The position numbers were made by a program, and so were the translations under genes. Positions 35,035-43,424 of a stretch of DNA of 64,000 bases are shown in pieces. The stretch comes from Arenibacter sp. 6A1 (lineage in GTDB: Bacteria; Bacteroidota; Bacteroidia; Flavobacteriales; Flavobacteriaceae): positions 186,001-250,000 of the forward strand of contig NZ_JAAXCQ010000003.1 in assembly GCF_012272855.1 (NCBI RefSeq), read 5' to 3'. Numbering within the stretch: the stretch's first letter is position 1; each line of letters begins with the position of its first letter. The notes under the pieces are model-generated. The model saw only the letters and a program-made list of their open reading frames with translations. It was not told where the DNA came from and did no database searches.

Positions 35035-36894
35035 ATGAACAAATACTTTAGATTACAATGTTTCTCTGCCATGCTATTGGCGGTTATATTCTCTGCCACG
35101 GCTCAGCAGTATACCTCACAAAAAGCCGAATTAACAGGGCCGATTTTTGAACAAGGGGAAGCACAGGTCGTTCCGGGATTTACGGACGAAGAAAAATGGA
35201 TTAGACATGACCTATGGGTAGAAACGGAATTTGATACCGATGGTGATGGGAAACGAGATAGGATGCATGTGGCGGTTACTAGGCCTTATCAAACGGATAC
35301 CGAAAAATTAAAGTTGCCAGTAGTCTATATTACCAGTCCTTATTTTGCAGGGGTTGCATCAAATATCGAGGGGTTATTTTGGGATGTAAAACACGAATTG
35401 GGAGAAACACCAAAGCCTCGAAGCCATGTAGAGGTAGTACGAACAGGGGAAAGACCTATAATTTCTAATTCACATATTAAGGAATGGGTGCCAAGAGGGT
35501 ATATTGTAGTACATTCTTCTTCTCCGGGGACAGGATTGTCGCAAGGATCGCCAACCGTTGGTGGGGATAACGAGTCTTTGGCCCCAAAGGCTGTCATAGA
35601 CTGGTTGTGTGGTCGTGGTAAAGGGTTTACGACCCCTTATGGAAAGGAAAGGGTAAAAGCATATTGGTCTACCGGAAAGGTGGGAATGACGGGGACTTCG
35701 TTTAACGGAACCCTGCCATTGGCGGCAGCTACTACTGGTGTTAAGGGACTTGAAGCTATTATTCCAATTGCGCCTAATACTTCCTACTACCACTACTATA
35801 GATCTAATGGCTTAGTGCGTTCTCCAGGGGGTTATTTAGGAGAAGATATTGATGTGTTATACGATTTTATCCATAGTGGAGACGAGTCTAAACGCGCTCA
35901 TAACAATGCTACCGTAAGAGATACTGAACTGAAGAACGGTATGGATAGGATAAGTGGCGATTACAATGATTTTTGGGCTGGAAGGGATTATTTAAATGAT
36001 ATGGAACCTATGAAGGCTGCTTTATTAATGTCTCATGGTTTTAACGATTGGAATGTGATGCCAGAGCATAGTTATAGAATTTATAAGGCCGCTAAAGAAA
36101 AGGGTATTCCTTCACAAATATATTACCATCAAAATGGCCATGGTGGTCCGCCACCGATGAAAATGATGAACAGATGGTTTACCCGTTATTTGCACGGTGT
36201 AGAAAATGGGGTTGAGAAGGATGCCAAAGCATGGATTGTTCGTGAGAACGATCCACAAGACAAGCCTACCGCTTATGAGGATTATCCTCATCCGGAAGCA
36301 TTGCCTGTATCCTTATACCTTGGTGCCGGTGCACCCGAAAAAGGAGGGTTGAGTTTACAAAAGAAAGGTGCTCAGGGACAAGAAACCTTGGTCGATAATT
36401 ATTCGTTTTCTGGTGCCGTGCTGGCACAGGCAGAAAATACCGATCATAGGCTATTATACGTTACTCCAAGCTTATCAGAAGATGTGCATATTTCTGGTGT
36501 ACCTAGGGTAACTATTAAACTGGCCAGTAACAAACCAGCGGCAAACCTTTCGGTTTGGTTGGTGTCCTTACCTTGGAACGAGGGTAGAAATACCAAAATC
36601 ACCGATAACATCATCACCCGTGGATGGGCAGATCCCCAGAACCATAGTTCGCTCACCAAAGGAGAGCCTTTAGTCCCTGGACAATTTTATGAAGTGAATT
36701 TTGATTTGATGCCCGACGATCAAATTATCCCCAAGGGACAGCAAATAGGGTTGCTGATTTTTTCTAGTGATAGGGAATTTACCCTTTTGCCAAAACCGGG
36801 AACAGAATTAACGGTCGATTTGGACGGGACTAGTATTACTCTGCCGATTGTAGGAGGTACTGCAAGCTTTGAAAAGGCGATGGTACAACCATAA
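35035..36894 (+). CDS. Secreted Xaa-Pro dipeptidyl-peptidase, family S15
   Basis: Releases N-terminal X-Pro dipeptides. The 619-residue protein has a signal peptide (residues 1 to about 23, ending ATAQQ) for export. The alpha/beta hydrolase triad is visible: Ser222 in GMTGTSFNGTLPLA, Asp338 in SHGFNDWNVMPEH, and His369 in QNGHGGPPP. The C-terminal jelly-roll (about residues 440-619; GVPRVTIKLASNKPAANLSVWL) is that of X-Pro/cocaine-esterase-type enzymes. The protein is smaller than the lactococcal PepX and matches secreted Bacteroidota versions. A strong terminator follows, and the gene has no operon partner. Confidence 0.92.
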   Translation: MNKYFRLQCFSAMLLAVIFSATAQQYTSQKAELTGPIFEQGEAQVVPGFTDEEKWIRHDLWVETEFDTDGDGKRDRMHVAVTRPYQTDTEKLKLPVVYITSPYFAGVASNIEGLFWDVKHELGETPKPRSHVEVVRTGERPIISNSHIKEWVPRGYIVVHSSSPGTGLSQGSPTVGGDNESLAPKAVIDWLCGRGKGFTTPYGKERVKAYWSTGKVGMTGTSFNGTLPLAAATTGVKGLEAIIPIAPNTSYYHYYRSNGLVRSPGGYLGEDIDVLYDFIHSGDESKRAHNNATVRDTELKNGMDRISGDYNDFWAGRDYLNDMEPMKAALLMSHGFNDWNVMPEHSYRIYKAAKEKGIPSQIYYHQNGHGGPPPMKMMNRWFTRYLHGVENGVEKDAKAWIVRENDPQDKPTAYEDYPHPEALPVSLYLGAGAPEKGGLSLQKKGAQGQETLVDNYSFSGAVLAQAENTDHRLLYVTPSLSEDVHISGVPRVTIKLASNKPAANLSVWLVSLPWNEGRNTKITDNIITRGWADPQNHSSLTKGEPLVPGQFYEVNFDLMPDDQIIPKGQQIGLLIFSSDREFTLLPKPGTELTVDLDGTSITLPIVGGTASFEKAMVQP

Positions 36895-36937
36895 ATAAAA
36901 CAACGGAAAAGCATTCCTGTTCTGAAACAACATACCA

Positions 36938-36978
36938 TAGGGCAATGAATTTCTATTGAAATTTATTGCCCTATTTTT
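36938..36978 (+). terminator. Strong terminator after the S15 peptidase gene
   Basis: TAGGGCAATGAATTTC pairs with GAAATTTATTGCCCTA (one C-A-type mismatch) around TATT, followed by TTTTT. Confidence 0.92.
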
Positions 36979-37251
36979 ATAAAATAACTTGGTGGTTTCC
37001 ATAGTTGGTATTCCAGTTGGTTTTTTTAAAGAATATAAGAGGGAAAAAGAAAAGGGCATTAGCAAGGGTAAGGAAATGAGTTAAACTGTTGTGAAGAATT
37101 TTGGAAGAACGGTAAATGGAATAGAATGAAGTGGTTTCCCCGTTCGACTAAATTAGGCCTGGCAGGACTGTAATACTCAATAATTTTAAATACATTCACA
37201 TATTCTGGTTGGGATAAACATTGATAAGACCTTAGAATATAACAATACGAT

Positions 37252-38013
37252 ATGAGATTAGGGATACGGGTATGTGGGATACTCTTTTGTTGGATTCTTT
37301 TTCTAGGCTGTTCCCAAAAGGAATCCGACAAGCTTAGAATAGCTACGGCTGCCAATATGCAATTTGCTATGGAGGCTATTACGGAAAAATATACGCAAAA
37401 GACCGGAATAGATTGCGAGCTTATTATCGGCTCATCGGGCAAACTAACTTCACAAATTGTTGGAGGTGCCCCATATGACATTTTTTTAGCGGCCAATATG
37501 AAATATCCAGAAGCCGTTTATAATAGTGGACTGGCTTTAAATGCCCCAAAAGTTTATGCTAGTGGAAAACTGGTGTTGTGGTCTATGGAGCCAAATATAG
37601 CGGTGAATATAACGAGCTTAAGTAGTCCGGAAATAACCAATATTGCTTTGGCCAATCCTAAAACAGCACCTTATGGGGTGGCTGCAGCCGAAGTATTACA
37701 AAACTATGGGCTTTTAGAAGCCTTAAGTGACAAGTTAGTTTATGGTGAAAGTATTGCCCAAACAAATCAATTTATTTCCTCAAAAGCGGTACAAATAGGC
37801 TTTACATCCTTGTCTGCCGTATTGTCCCCAACCATAAGAAACAAAGGGACCTGGATAGCCATAGCTCCTGAATTATACACCCCAATTCATCAGGGAGTTG
37901 TGTTGGTCAAACAGGCTAAGGATCCCAAAAAGGCACAAGAATTTTACAACTATCTATTTTCTTCCGAGGCCAAAGAAATCTTAAAAGAATTTGGATATTT
38001 GTTATATGAATAG
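37252..38013 (+). CDS. modA: Molybdate ABC transporter substrate-binding lipoprotein
   Basis: The periplasmic molybdate or tungstate binder. The 253-residue protein has a lipoprotein signal (hydrophobic residues 8-18, then FLGCSQ with the lipid-anchored Cys near 20). The ModA domain shows LRIATAANMQFAMEAI, IIGSSGKLTSQIVGGAPYDIFLAANMKYP, and NPKTAPYGVAAAEVL. It heads a four-gene unit of modA, a Mop protein, modB and modC, overlapping the Mop gene by eight bases. No molybdenum cofactor genes are in the window. Confidence 0.95.
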   Translation: MRLGIRVCGILFCWILFLGCSQKESDKLRIATAANMQFAMEAITEKYTQKTGIDCELIIGSSGKLTSQIVGGAPYDIFLAANMKYPEAVYNSGLALNAPKVYASGKLVLWSMEPNIAVNITSLSSPEITNIALANPKTAPYGVAAAEVLQNYGLLEALSDKLVYGESIAQTNQFISSKAVQIGFTSLSAVLSPTIRNKGTWIAIAPELYTPIHQGVVLVKQAKDPKKAQEFYNYLFSSEAKEILKEFGYLLYE

Positions 38014-38404
38014 TTTTCAGGGGGCTATTACCCACATCCAAACAAGCGGAAACCTCACTATGGTTATCGTAACCATAAAAGGCAATGTGTCTATAAAGGC
38101 AGTATTGATAGACACGCCTAAAACGGCAGCTTATCTGGTTTTAGGGCGGGAAGTAACCCTTATGTTTAAAGAAACGGAGGTGGTTTTAGCCACAAAAGTA
38201 GGGGCGTTGAGTATAGATAACGAACTTAATGGCCGTATTACGGCTATGGAAAATGGAGCGCTATTAAGCCGTATTTGCTTGTCTACCTCGGCAGGTGAAG
38301 TTGTAGCTGTGATCAGTACCGATGCGGCAAGAAAGTTGGCGCTAACCGTAGGGAAAGAAGCTACTGCAATGATTAAGTTAAACGAAGTAATACTGGCGCC
38401 ATAA
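38006..38404 (+). CDS. Di-Mop (TOBE) molybdate-binding protein
   Basis: A 132-residue protein made of two Mop/TOBE-like repeats of about 65 residues: NSFQGAITHIQTSGNLTMVIV... and NELNGRITAMENGALLSRICL.... Such proteins bind molybdate or tungstate at subunit interfaces and act as stores (molbindins) or sensors. No DNA-binding domain is present. It lies between modA and modB with overlaps at both ends (eight bases with modA, one base with modB), so its production is tied to the transporter. The frame is open five codons upstream, but 38006 fits the repeat start. Confidence 0.85.
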   Translation: MNSFQGAITHIQTSGNLTMVIVTIKGNVSIKAVLIDTPKTAAYLVLGREVTLMFKETEVVLATKVGALSIDNELNGRITAMENGALLSRICLSTSAGEVVAVISTDAARKLALTVGKEATAMIKLNEVILAP

Positions 38405-39075
38405 TGGATTGGAATCCACTACTACTCACTTTTAAATTGGCATTAGTTACGACTGTCATATTATTGTTATTGGCAATTCCATTGGCCTATTGGTTATCTT
38501 ACTCTAAAGCCAGGATAAAACCGGTTATTGAAACCTTGGTAAGTATGCCTTTGGTTTTACCGCCAACCGTAATTGGGTTTTATATGCTGGTAGCCTTTAG
38601 TCCAACCAGTGTTATAGGCAGTTGGTTATTAGAATGGTTGGGAATAAAGTTACTTTTTTCCTTTAGTGGTTTGGTGGTCGGGTCCGTTGTATATAGCTTA
38701 CCCTTTATGGTGCATCCGGTACAAGCTGGTTTGGCTTCCTTGTCCCCAAGTTTAAAAGAGGCCGCTTATATGATGGGGAAATCTAAATTTACCACTTTGT
38801 TTAAGGTGTTGTTGCCCAATATAAAACCCGCTCTTTTAACGGGAATAGTATTGACTTTTGCCCATACCGTAGGAGAGTTTGGGGTAGTCTTAATGATCGG
38901 TGGGAATATGCCGGGAAAAACAAAGGTAGCCTCCATAGCCATATATGATGAGGTGGAAGCGCTGAATTATGCTGCGGCAAACAGCTATTCTCTTATTTTG
39001 TTTGCTGTCACCTTTAGTATACTTTTATTAGTTTACCTCACCAATGGCGGGTATTTAAAACGATTTTTAAAATGA
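38404..39075 (+). CDS. modB: Molybdate ABC transporter permease
   Basis: The inner-membrane channel subunit, 223 residues with five or six membrane helices. The coupling segment EAAYMMGKSKFTTLFKVLLPNIKPALLTG near residues 119-147 matches the EAA loop of binding-protein-dependent permeases, with VLPPTVIGFYML near 51 as in ModB. The ATG overlaps the stop of the Mop gene (TAATG), and the stop overlaps the modC start (ATGA). Confidence 0.95.
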   Translation: MDWNPLLLTFKLALVTTVILLLLAIPLAYWLSYSKARIKPVIETLVSMPLVLPPTVIGFYMLVAFSPTSVIGSWLLEWLGIKLLFSFSGLVVGSVVYSLPFMVHPVQAGLASLSPSLKEAAYMMGKSKFTTLFKVLLPNIKPALLTGIVLTFAHTVGEFGVVLMIGGNMPGKTKVASIAIYDEVEALNYAAANSYSLILFAVTFSILLLVYLTNGGYLKRFLK

Positions 39076-39944
39076 TAGGCCTCCATGTACGGAAAACCCT
39101 AAAAGGGAGCGGAAAAAACATAGAATTGCAACTTTCCTTGGATATTAAAAAGGGAGAATTTGTGACGCTTTACGGAGAGTCTGGAGCGGGAAAAACGTCG
39201 GCCTTAAGGTTGCTCAGTGGATTGCTTACTCCCGATGTTGGCACTATAACCGTTGACGGAAGAGTGTGGTTCGATGCGGAAAAACACATCAACCTTCCCT
39301 CACAAACTAGGAAATTGGGGTATGTATTTCAGGATTACGCTCTTTTTCCACATATGACGGTTCGTCAAAATTTAGAATTTGCCCTGACTAAGGCGCAAGA
39401 TGGGGCCATAGTTGTTGAATTGTTGGAGTTTATGGAGCTGTCAGATCTGCAAGACCGTAAACCCATGACCTTGTCGGGTGGACAAAAACAACGGGTAGCC
39501 TTGGCGAGAGCCTTAGTTCAACAACCCGAGATTTTAATTTTGGACGAACCATTATCGGCCTTAGATTATGCAATGAGGGTAAAATTGCAGACCTATATTT
39601 TAAGGATCCATAAAAAGTTTAAGCTTACCACTATTTTGGTGAGTCACGATATTGGCGAGATTGTTAGAATGTCCGATCGGGTTATAGAACTGAAACAAGG
39701 GAAAGTCATAAAAACGGCTACGACGGCAGACTTTTTTGGATTAAACAAAGCTAGCGCCAAGTTTAGGTTTACCGGAGAAATCATCAGTATCCAAAAGGAA
39801 GATGTTATTTATGTGGTAGGGGTCTTGATCGGCAATGAGGTCGTTAAGGTGATAGCCGACCTGGCCGAGGTAAGGCAATTGGCAATAGGGGATAAGGTTT
39901 ATGTGGCATCCAAGGCATTTAACCCTATAATCCAAAAAATATAG
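39072..39944 (+). CDS. modC: Molybdate ABC transporter ATP-binding protein
   Basis: The ATPase subunit, 290 residues. Walker A GESGAGKTS at about 35-43, signature LSGGQKQR near 135, Walker B ILILDEPLSALD near 155, and switch His in LVSHDIGEI. After about residue 225 there is a single TOBE/Mop-like domain (FRFTGEIISIQKEDVIYVVGVL). E. coli ModC has two such repeats, so this one is shorter, and the separate di-Mop protein may make up for it. It is the last gene of the unit. The convergent gldA ends 31 bases away. Confidence 0.94.
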   Translation: MIGLHVRKTLKGSGKNIELQLSLDIKKGEFVTLYGESGAGKTSALRLLSGLLTPDVGTITVDGRVWFDAEKHINLPSQTRKLGYVFQDYALFPHMTVRQNLEFALTKAQDGAIVVELLEFMELSDLQDRKPMTLSGGQKQRVALARALVQQPEILILDEPLSALDYAMRVKLQTYILRIHKKFKLTTILVSHDIGEIVRMSDRVIELKQGKVIKTATTADFFGLNKASAKFRFTGEIISIQKEDVIYVVGVLIGNEVVKVIADLAEVRQLAIGDKVYVASKAFNPIIQKI

Positions 39945-39975
39945 GCGGGCTATAAGGGAGTGCCTTTTGTGATCT

Positions 39976-40881
39976 TTATGATTGCGAAGCTTGGGTGAGT
40001 TCGGTAAACAAACTTTCTAGGTTTTTATTTTTTCTGCTCAATTGTAGCGTTTTTAATTCGTTGTCATGGGCAAAGTCGAAAACCACGGCTCGCATATCCT
40101 TAGTGGTGTCAAAAGTTATCTCATAGATAAACCCACCGGTATTGATAACATTGGTAGCGTAGGGTAGTTTCTTAAGAAATGCTTCTTCAACCCTAAAATC
40201 AAATTCAACCAGTAATACTTGTTCTTCGTCCTTTCTAAGATCCGATAGCCTTTTATCGGCGACTAGGCATCCTTTGTCAATAATGAGCACCCGATCGCAA
40301 ACAGCTTCTACCTCTTTCATAATATGTGTCGATAGTAGAATGGTTTTTTCTTTCCCGATTTCCAGAATTAATTTTCTGATTTCAAGCAACTGGTTAGGAT
40401 CCAGACCTGTAGTGGGTTCGTCTAAGATTAAGACTTTCGGATCGTGTAAAAGGGCAGCGGCCAGGCCTACTCTTTGGCGATACCCCTTAGAAAGTTGTCC
40501 TATTTTTTTATGGGCTTCCGGTCCTAGCCCCGTTTGTTCAATTACTGTAGAAATATTCTCCTTACTAACCTTATATACCTCGGCATTGAAATTTAAGTAT
40601 TCCTTTACATACATATCTAGGTATAATGGGTTGTGTTCCGCGAGGTAACCAATACTCTTTTGGACATTCTTTTTATCCTTGGCTACATCGAATGAATTTA
40701 CATAGGCCTCACCGCTATCGGCCTGGTGATAGGTCGTTAATACCTTCATCATGGTAGATTTTCCTGCCCCATTAGGACCTAAGAAGCCTACAATCTCACC
40801 TTTGTTAATGGTAAAGCTAACGTTATTCAGGGCTTTTGTGTTGCCAAAGGATTTACTGATGTTTTTTACGGTAATCGACAT
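39976..40881 (-). CDS. gldA: Gliding motility ABC transporter ATP-binding protein GldA
   Basis: The ATPase of the GldAFG transporter required for gliding in many Flavobacteriia. The 301-residue protein has Walker A GPNGAGKST at 35-43, FSIGYLAEHNPLYLDMYVKEYL-type Q-loop region near 80, signature LSKGYRQRVGLAAALL (Lys where the second Gly of LSGGQ usually is) and Walker B VLILDEPTTGLDP. The C-terminal part (from about 225) is the GldA-specific tail, KNLESLFTELT. The frame is open six codons further upstream, but MSITVKNISKSFG is the family start. gldF and gldG are not in the window. gldB and gldC lie 17 kb away. Confidence 0.92.
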   Translation of the reverse strand: MSITVKNISKSFGNTKALNNVSFTINKGEIVGFLGPNGAGKSTMMKVLTTYHQADSGEAYVNSFDVAKDKKNVQKSIGYLAEHNPLYLDMYVKEYLNFNAEVYKVSKENISTVIEQTGLGPEAHKKIGQLSKGYRQRVGLAAALLHDPKVLILDEPTTGLDPNQLLEIRKLILEIGKEKTILLSTHIMKEVEAVCDRVLIIDKGCLVADKRLSDLRKDEEQVLLVEFDFRVEEAFLKKLPYATNVINTGGFIYEITFDTTKDMRAVVFDFAHDNELKTLQLSRKNKNLESLFTELTQASQS

Positions 40882-41157
40882 AGCGTGTGTTTTGATCAAA
40901 AATAAAGCAAAATAATGAAAGGGAGATTTGAAAGATAGTTATTCTTAAAATAGCTGATTTACAGTTCTTCTGGAGTCATTGTAGCCTTCAAAAAGACCAT
41001 TTTGGAAATGTAGGGGTTCAATATTCGTAAATTTAGGCGGTACTTATAGGAAGAATTCATAAAAATGTTCCACTGAAAATAAATATTGTAAAAAAAAGAT
41101 GTTTAGCGAAGCAGTTTTTTAAATTTAATGATTACTTTAGCTGAACATTTACGAATA
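40882..41157. other. Divergent spacer between gldA and the aromatic attenuator
   Basis: CAAAAATA (40897-40904), the complement of TATTTTTG, may be the gldA -7 element. TACTTTAG at 41132-41139 is a near match for the aromatic operon promoter. No gene is seen here. Confidence 0.4.
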
Positions 41158-41229
41158 ATGACAAAACAATATTTCTGGATCGGTTTTTATTTTAACTTCT
41201 TTTTTCAAAGAGGCATGGGACTGTTCTAG
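41158..41229 (+). CDS. Phe/Tyr/Trp-rich leader peptide of the aromatic operon
   Basis: A 23-codon frame from ATG to TAG that is too short for ordinary gene calling. It encodes 7 Phe, 2 Tyr and 1 Trp; residues 5-16 run YFWIGFYFNFFF. This is the composition of attenuator leader peptides such as PheL of enteric bacteria. Its last codons overlap the GGGACT segment (41217-41222) that can pair with AGTCCC in the terminator stem downstream. Ribosome stalling on the Phe codons during Phe-tRNA shortage would leave that segment free and prevent termination. The message continues into pheA. The role is inferred from composition, position and pairing. Confidence 0.85.
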   Translation: MTKQYFWIGFYFNFFFQRGMGLF

Positions 41230-41254
41230 CATATTTTAAAGTATATATATAGAT

Positions 41255-41288
41255 AAAAGTCCCGTGAAAACTGGGACTTTTTTTTTGG
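41255..41288 (+). terminator. Attenuator terminator before pheA
   Basis: AAAAGTCCC pairs with GGGACTTTT around GTGAAAACT and is followed by a long T-run. The 5' arm AGTCCC (41258-41263) can instead pair with GGGACT at 41217-41222 inside the leader peptide frame, so terminator and antiterminator exclude each other. Confidence 0.88.
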
Positions 41289-41326
41289 AATAAATTGATT
41301 GAAGTTTCCCTTTAGGAAAAAAAGAA

Positions 41327-42157
41327 ATGGCATTGAAAATAGCGATACAAGGAATAAAAGGTTCAAATCACCATCAGGTTGCAAGGGACTATTTTGGGGA
41401 TGAAGTAGATTTGGTAGAATGTTCGTCATTTGACCTTTTGGTAGAACATTTATTGAATAAAACAGCAGATAAGGGAATTATGGCCATAGAAAATTCTATT
41501 GCCGGATCTATTATTCCTAATTACGCCTTAGTGTTTAGTAAAAACCTTCATATTATAGGGGAACACTATTTAAATATCCATCATAATTTGATGGTATTGA
41601 AGGGGCAGACCTTAGAGGATATTAAAGAAGTGCATTCGCATCCTATGGCACTGTTGCAATGCAAGGACTTTTTTAGGAATTATAAACATATTAAATTGGT
41701 AGAGGATGTAGATACTGCAGAGACCGCCAAGAGAATTCAAGAGGGGCAATTAAGGGGAATAGCGGCCATAGCGCCTAAGGTTGCGGCAGAATTGTACGAT
41801 TTAGAGATCATCGAGGCCAACATTCAGACCATAAAGGACAACTCTACCAGATTTATTGTGGTAAAGACTCAAAATAAAGTTTTGCCCGAATCTGCCATCA
41901 ATAAGGCATCTGTACGATTTATTACAGATCATAAACGAGGGAGTTTGGCAGCTATATTAAATGTGATGAGCGATTGTAATTTAAACCTAACAAAAATACA
42001 ATCCCTACCAGTGATAGAAATGCCGTGGAAATATTCCTTTTTTGTGGATGTTACCTTTGAGAAGTACAAAAATTTTGAAAAGGCAAAAGCCCTTTTACAG
42101 ATTATGTCAGAAGAATTTAAAGTTTTAGGAGAATATAAAAATGCAAGAATAATATGA
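41327..42157 (+). CDS. pheA: Prephenate dehydratase
   Basis: Converts prephenate to phenylpyruvate for Phe synthesis. The 276-residue protein has the catalytic domain (residues 1-185: ENSIAGSIIPNYALV near 46, EVHSHPMALLQCKDFF near 102, and the active-site TRF in DNSTRFIVVKT near 180) and an ACT domain (residues 195-276, RGSLAAILNVMSDCNLNLTKIQSLP) for Phe feedback. No chorismate mutase is attached; that activity is fused to DAHP synthase three genes on. It is first after the Phe attenuator. The stop overlaps the next start (ATGA). Confidence 0.95.
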   Translation: MALKIAIQGIKGSNHHQVARDYFGDEVDLVECSSFDLLVEHLLNKTADKGIMAIENSIAGSIIPNYALVFSKNLHIIGEHYLNIHHNLMVLKGQTLEDIKEVHSHPMALLQCKDFFRNYKHIKLVEDVDTAETAKRIQEGQLRGIAAIAPKVAAELYDLEIIEANIQTIKDNSTRFIVVKTQNKVLPESAINKASVRFITDHKRGSLAAILNVMSDCNLNLTKIQSLPVIEMPWKYSFFVDVTFEKYKNFEKAKALLQIMSEEFKVLGEYKNARII

Positions 42158-43296
42158 TTGCCGCAGACAGACTAAATACCGTTGAAGAGTACTATTTCTC
42201 GAAAAAACTTAGAGAGGTAAGAGGATTAATGGCAGAAGGAAGGCCAATAATTAATATGGGTATCGGAAGTCCAGATCTGGATCCGTCCATAGAAGTGCTT
42301 AATGTTGTAAAGGAAGCCCTTAACCATGACGGGGCCCACCAATATCAAAGTTATCAGGGCTTGCCAGAATTAAGGGCCTCTTTTGCCAGTTTTTATAAGA
42401 ATAAATTTGACGTGGTGATTGATCCTGCAACCGAAGTTTTGCCGTTAATGGGATCTAAGGAAGGTATTATGCATATAAGCTTGGCATTTCTAAATCCGGG
42501 CGATGAGGTATTGATTCCGAACCCTGGATACCCAACTTATACTTCGGTGACCAATTTAGTAGGGGCAGTAGGGAAATATTATGACTTGGTAGGTGAACAG
42601 CAATGGTTTCCGGATTTAGAAAAATTGCAGCAGCAAGATCTTTCTAAGGTAAAAATTATGTGGACCTGTTACCCTCATATGCCAACGGGTGCCACCGCTA
42701 GCTTGGAGCAATTACAAAAGCTGGTTGCTTTTGCTAAAAAGAACGATATTTTATTAGTGAACGACAACCCTTATAGTTTTGTGTTAAATGACAACCCTAT
42801 AAGTATATTAAATATAGAGGGTGCCAAGGAGGTAGCCATAGAGCTAAACTCACTAAGCAAGACCTTCAATATGGCCGGATGGCGTGTTGGAATGATATTA
42901 GGGAATGCAGACCATATTAATGCCGTTTTAAAGGTAAAGAGCAATATGGATTCGGGAATGTTTTACGGCATTCAAAAAGGCGCCATAGCAGCATTAAATA
43001 GTGACGATTCTTGGTTTAAGGAATTAAATAAAATTTATGGCCAAAGAAGGGATTTAATCTATTTGCTGGCCGATAAGCTAAACTGTGTGTACGATAAAAA
43101 TTCGGTAGGGATGTTTGTTTGGGCTAAATTGCCCGAAGGAATCCAATCGGCAGAGAAGTTTATCGATGAGGTCTTGTACGATAAAAATATCTTTATTACT
43201 CCTGGGACCATTTTTGGATCTAATGGAGAAGGATATATCAGGTTCTCCCTGTGTGTGACAGCCGAGAAAATTAAAGAGGCGATAAGTAGATTTTAA
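42154..43296 (+). CDS. Class I/II aminotransferase, probably aromatic
   Basis: A 380-residue fold-type I PLP enzyme. Motifs: INMGIGSPDLDPS near residue 32, PNPGYPTYTSV near 126, NDNPYSFVLND near 207, PLP lysine Lys236 in NSLSKTFNMAGWRVG, and GYIRFSLCV near the C-terminus. The sequence class includes LL-diaminopimelate aminotransferases and aspartate/aromatic aminotransferases. Between pheA and tyrA its most likely job is transamination of phenylpyruvate and 4-hydroxyphenylpyruvate. It overlaps pheA by four bases. Substrate is inferred from context. Confidence 0.9.
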   Translation: MIAADRLNTVEEYYFSKKLREVRGLMAEGRPIINMGIGSPDLDPSIEVLNVVKEALNHDGAHQYQSYQGLPELRASFASFYKNKFDVVIDPATEVLPLMGSKEGIMHISLAFLNPGDEVLIPNPGYPTYTSVTNLVGAVGKYYDLVGEQQWFPDLEKLQQQDLSKVKIMWTCYPHMPTGATASLEQLQKLVAFAKKNDILLVNDNPYSFVLNDNPISILNIEGAKEVAIELNSLSKTFNMAGWRVGMILGNADHINAVLKVKSNMDSGMFYGIQKGAIAALNSDDSWFKELNKIYGQRRDLIYLLADKLNCVYDKNSVGMFVWAKLPEGIQSAEKFIDEVLYDKNIFITPGTIFGSNGEGYIRFSLCVTAEKIKEAISRF

Positions 43297-43424
43297 ACGG
43301 CCTTAGTGTCCATAATAAGGACAACATAAGATAGCTGTTTTGTAAAACTGAAATATAGAATATAGAGGCAAAGTAAAGTGGCCAACAGAGTCGGTCAGTC
43401 TTTACCCTAAAAGCTAAAAGAAAT

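Noticed and set aside
40274-40648. Plus-strand 124-codon frame inside gldA
   Set aside because: Antisense shadow of a well-supported ABC ATPase gene; serine-rich product without motifs.
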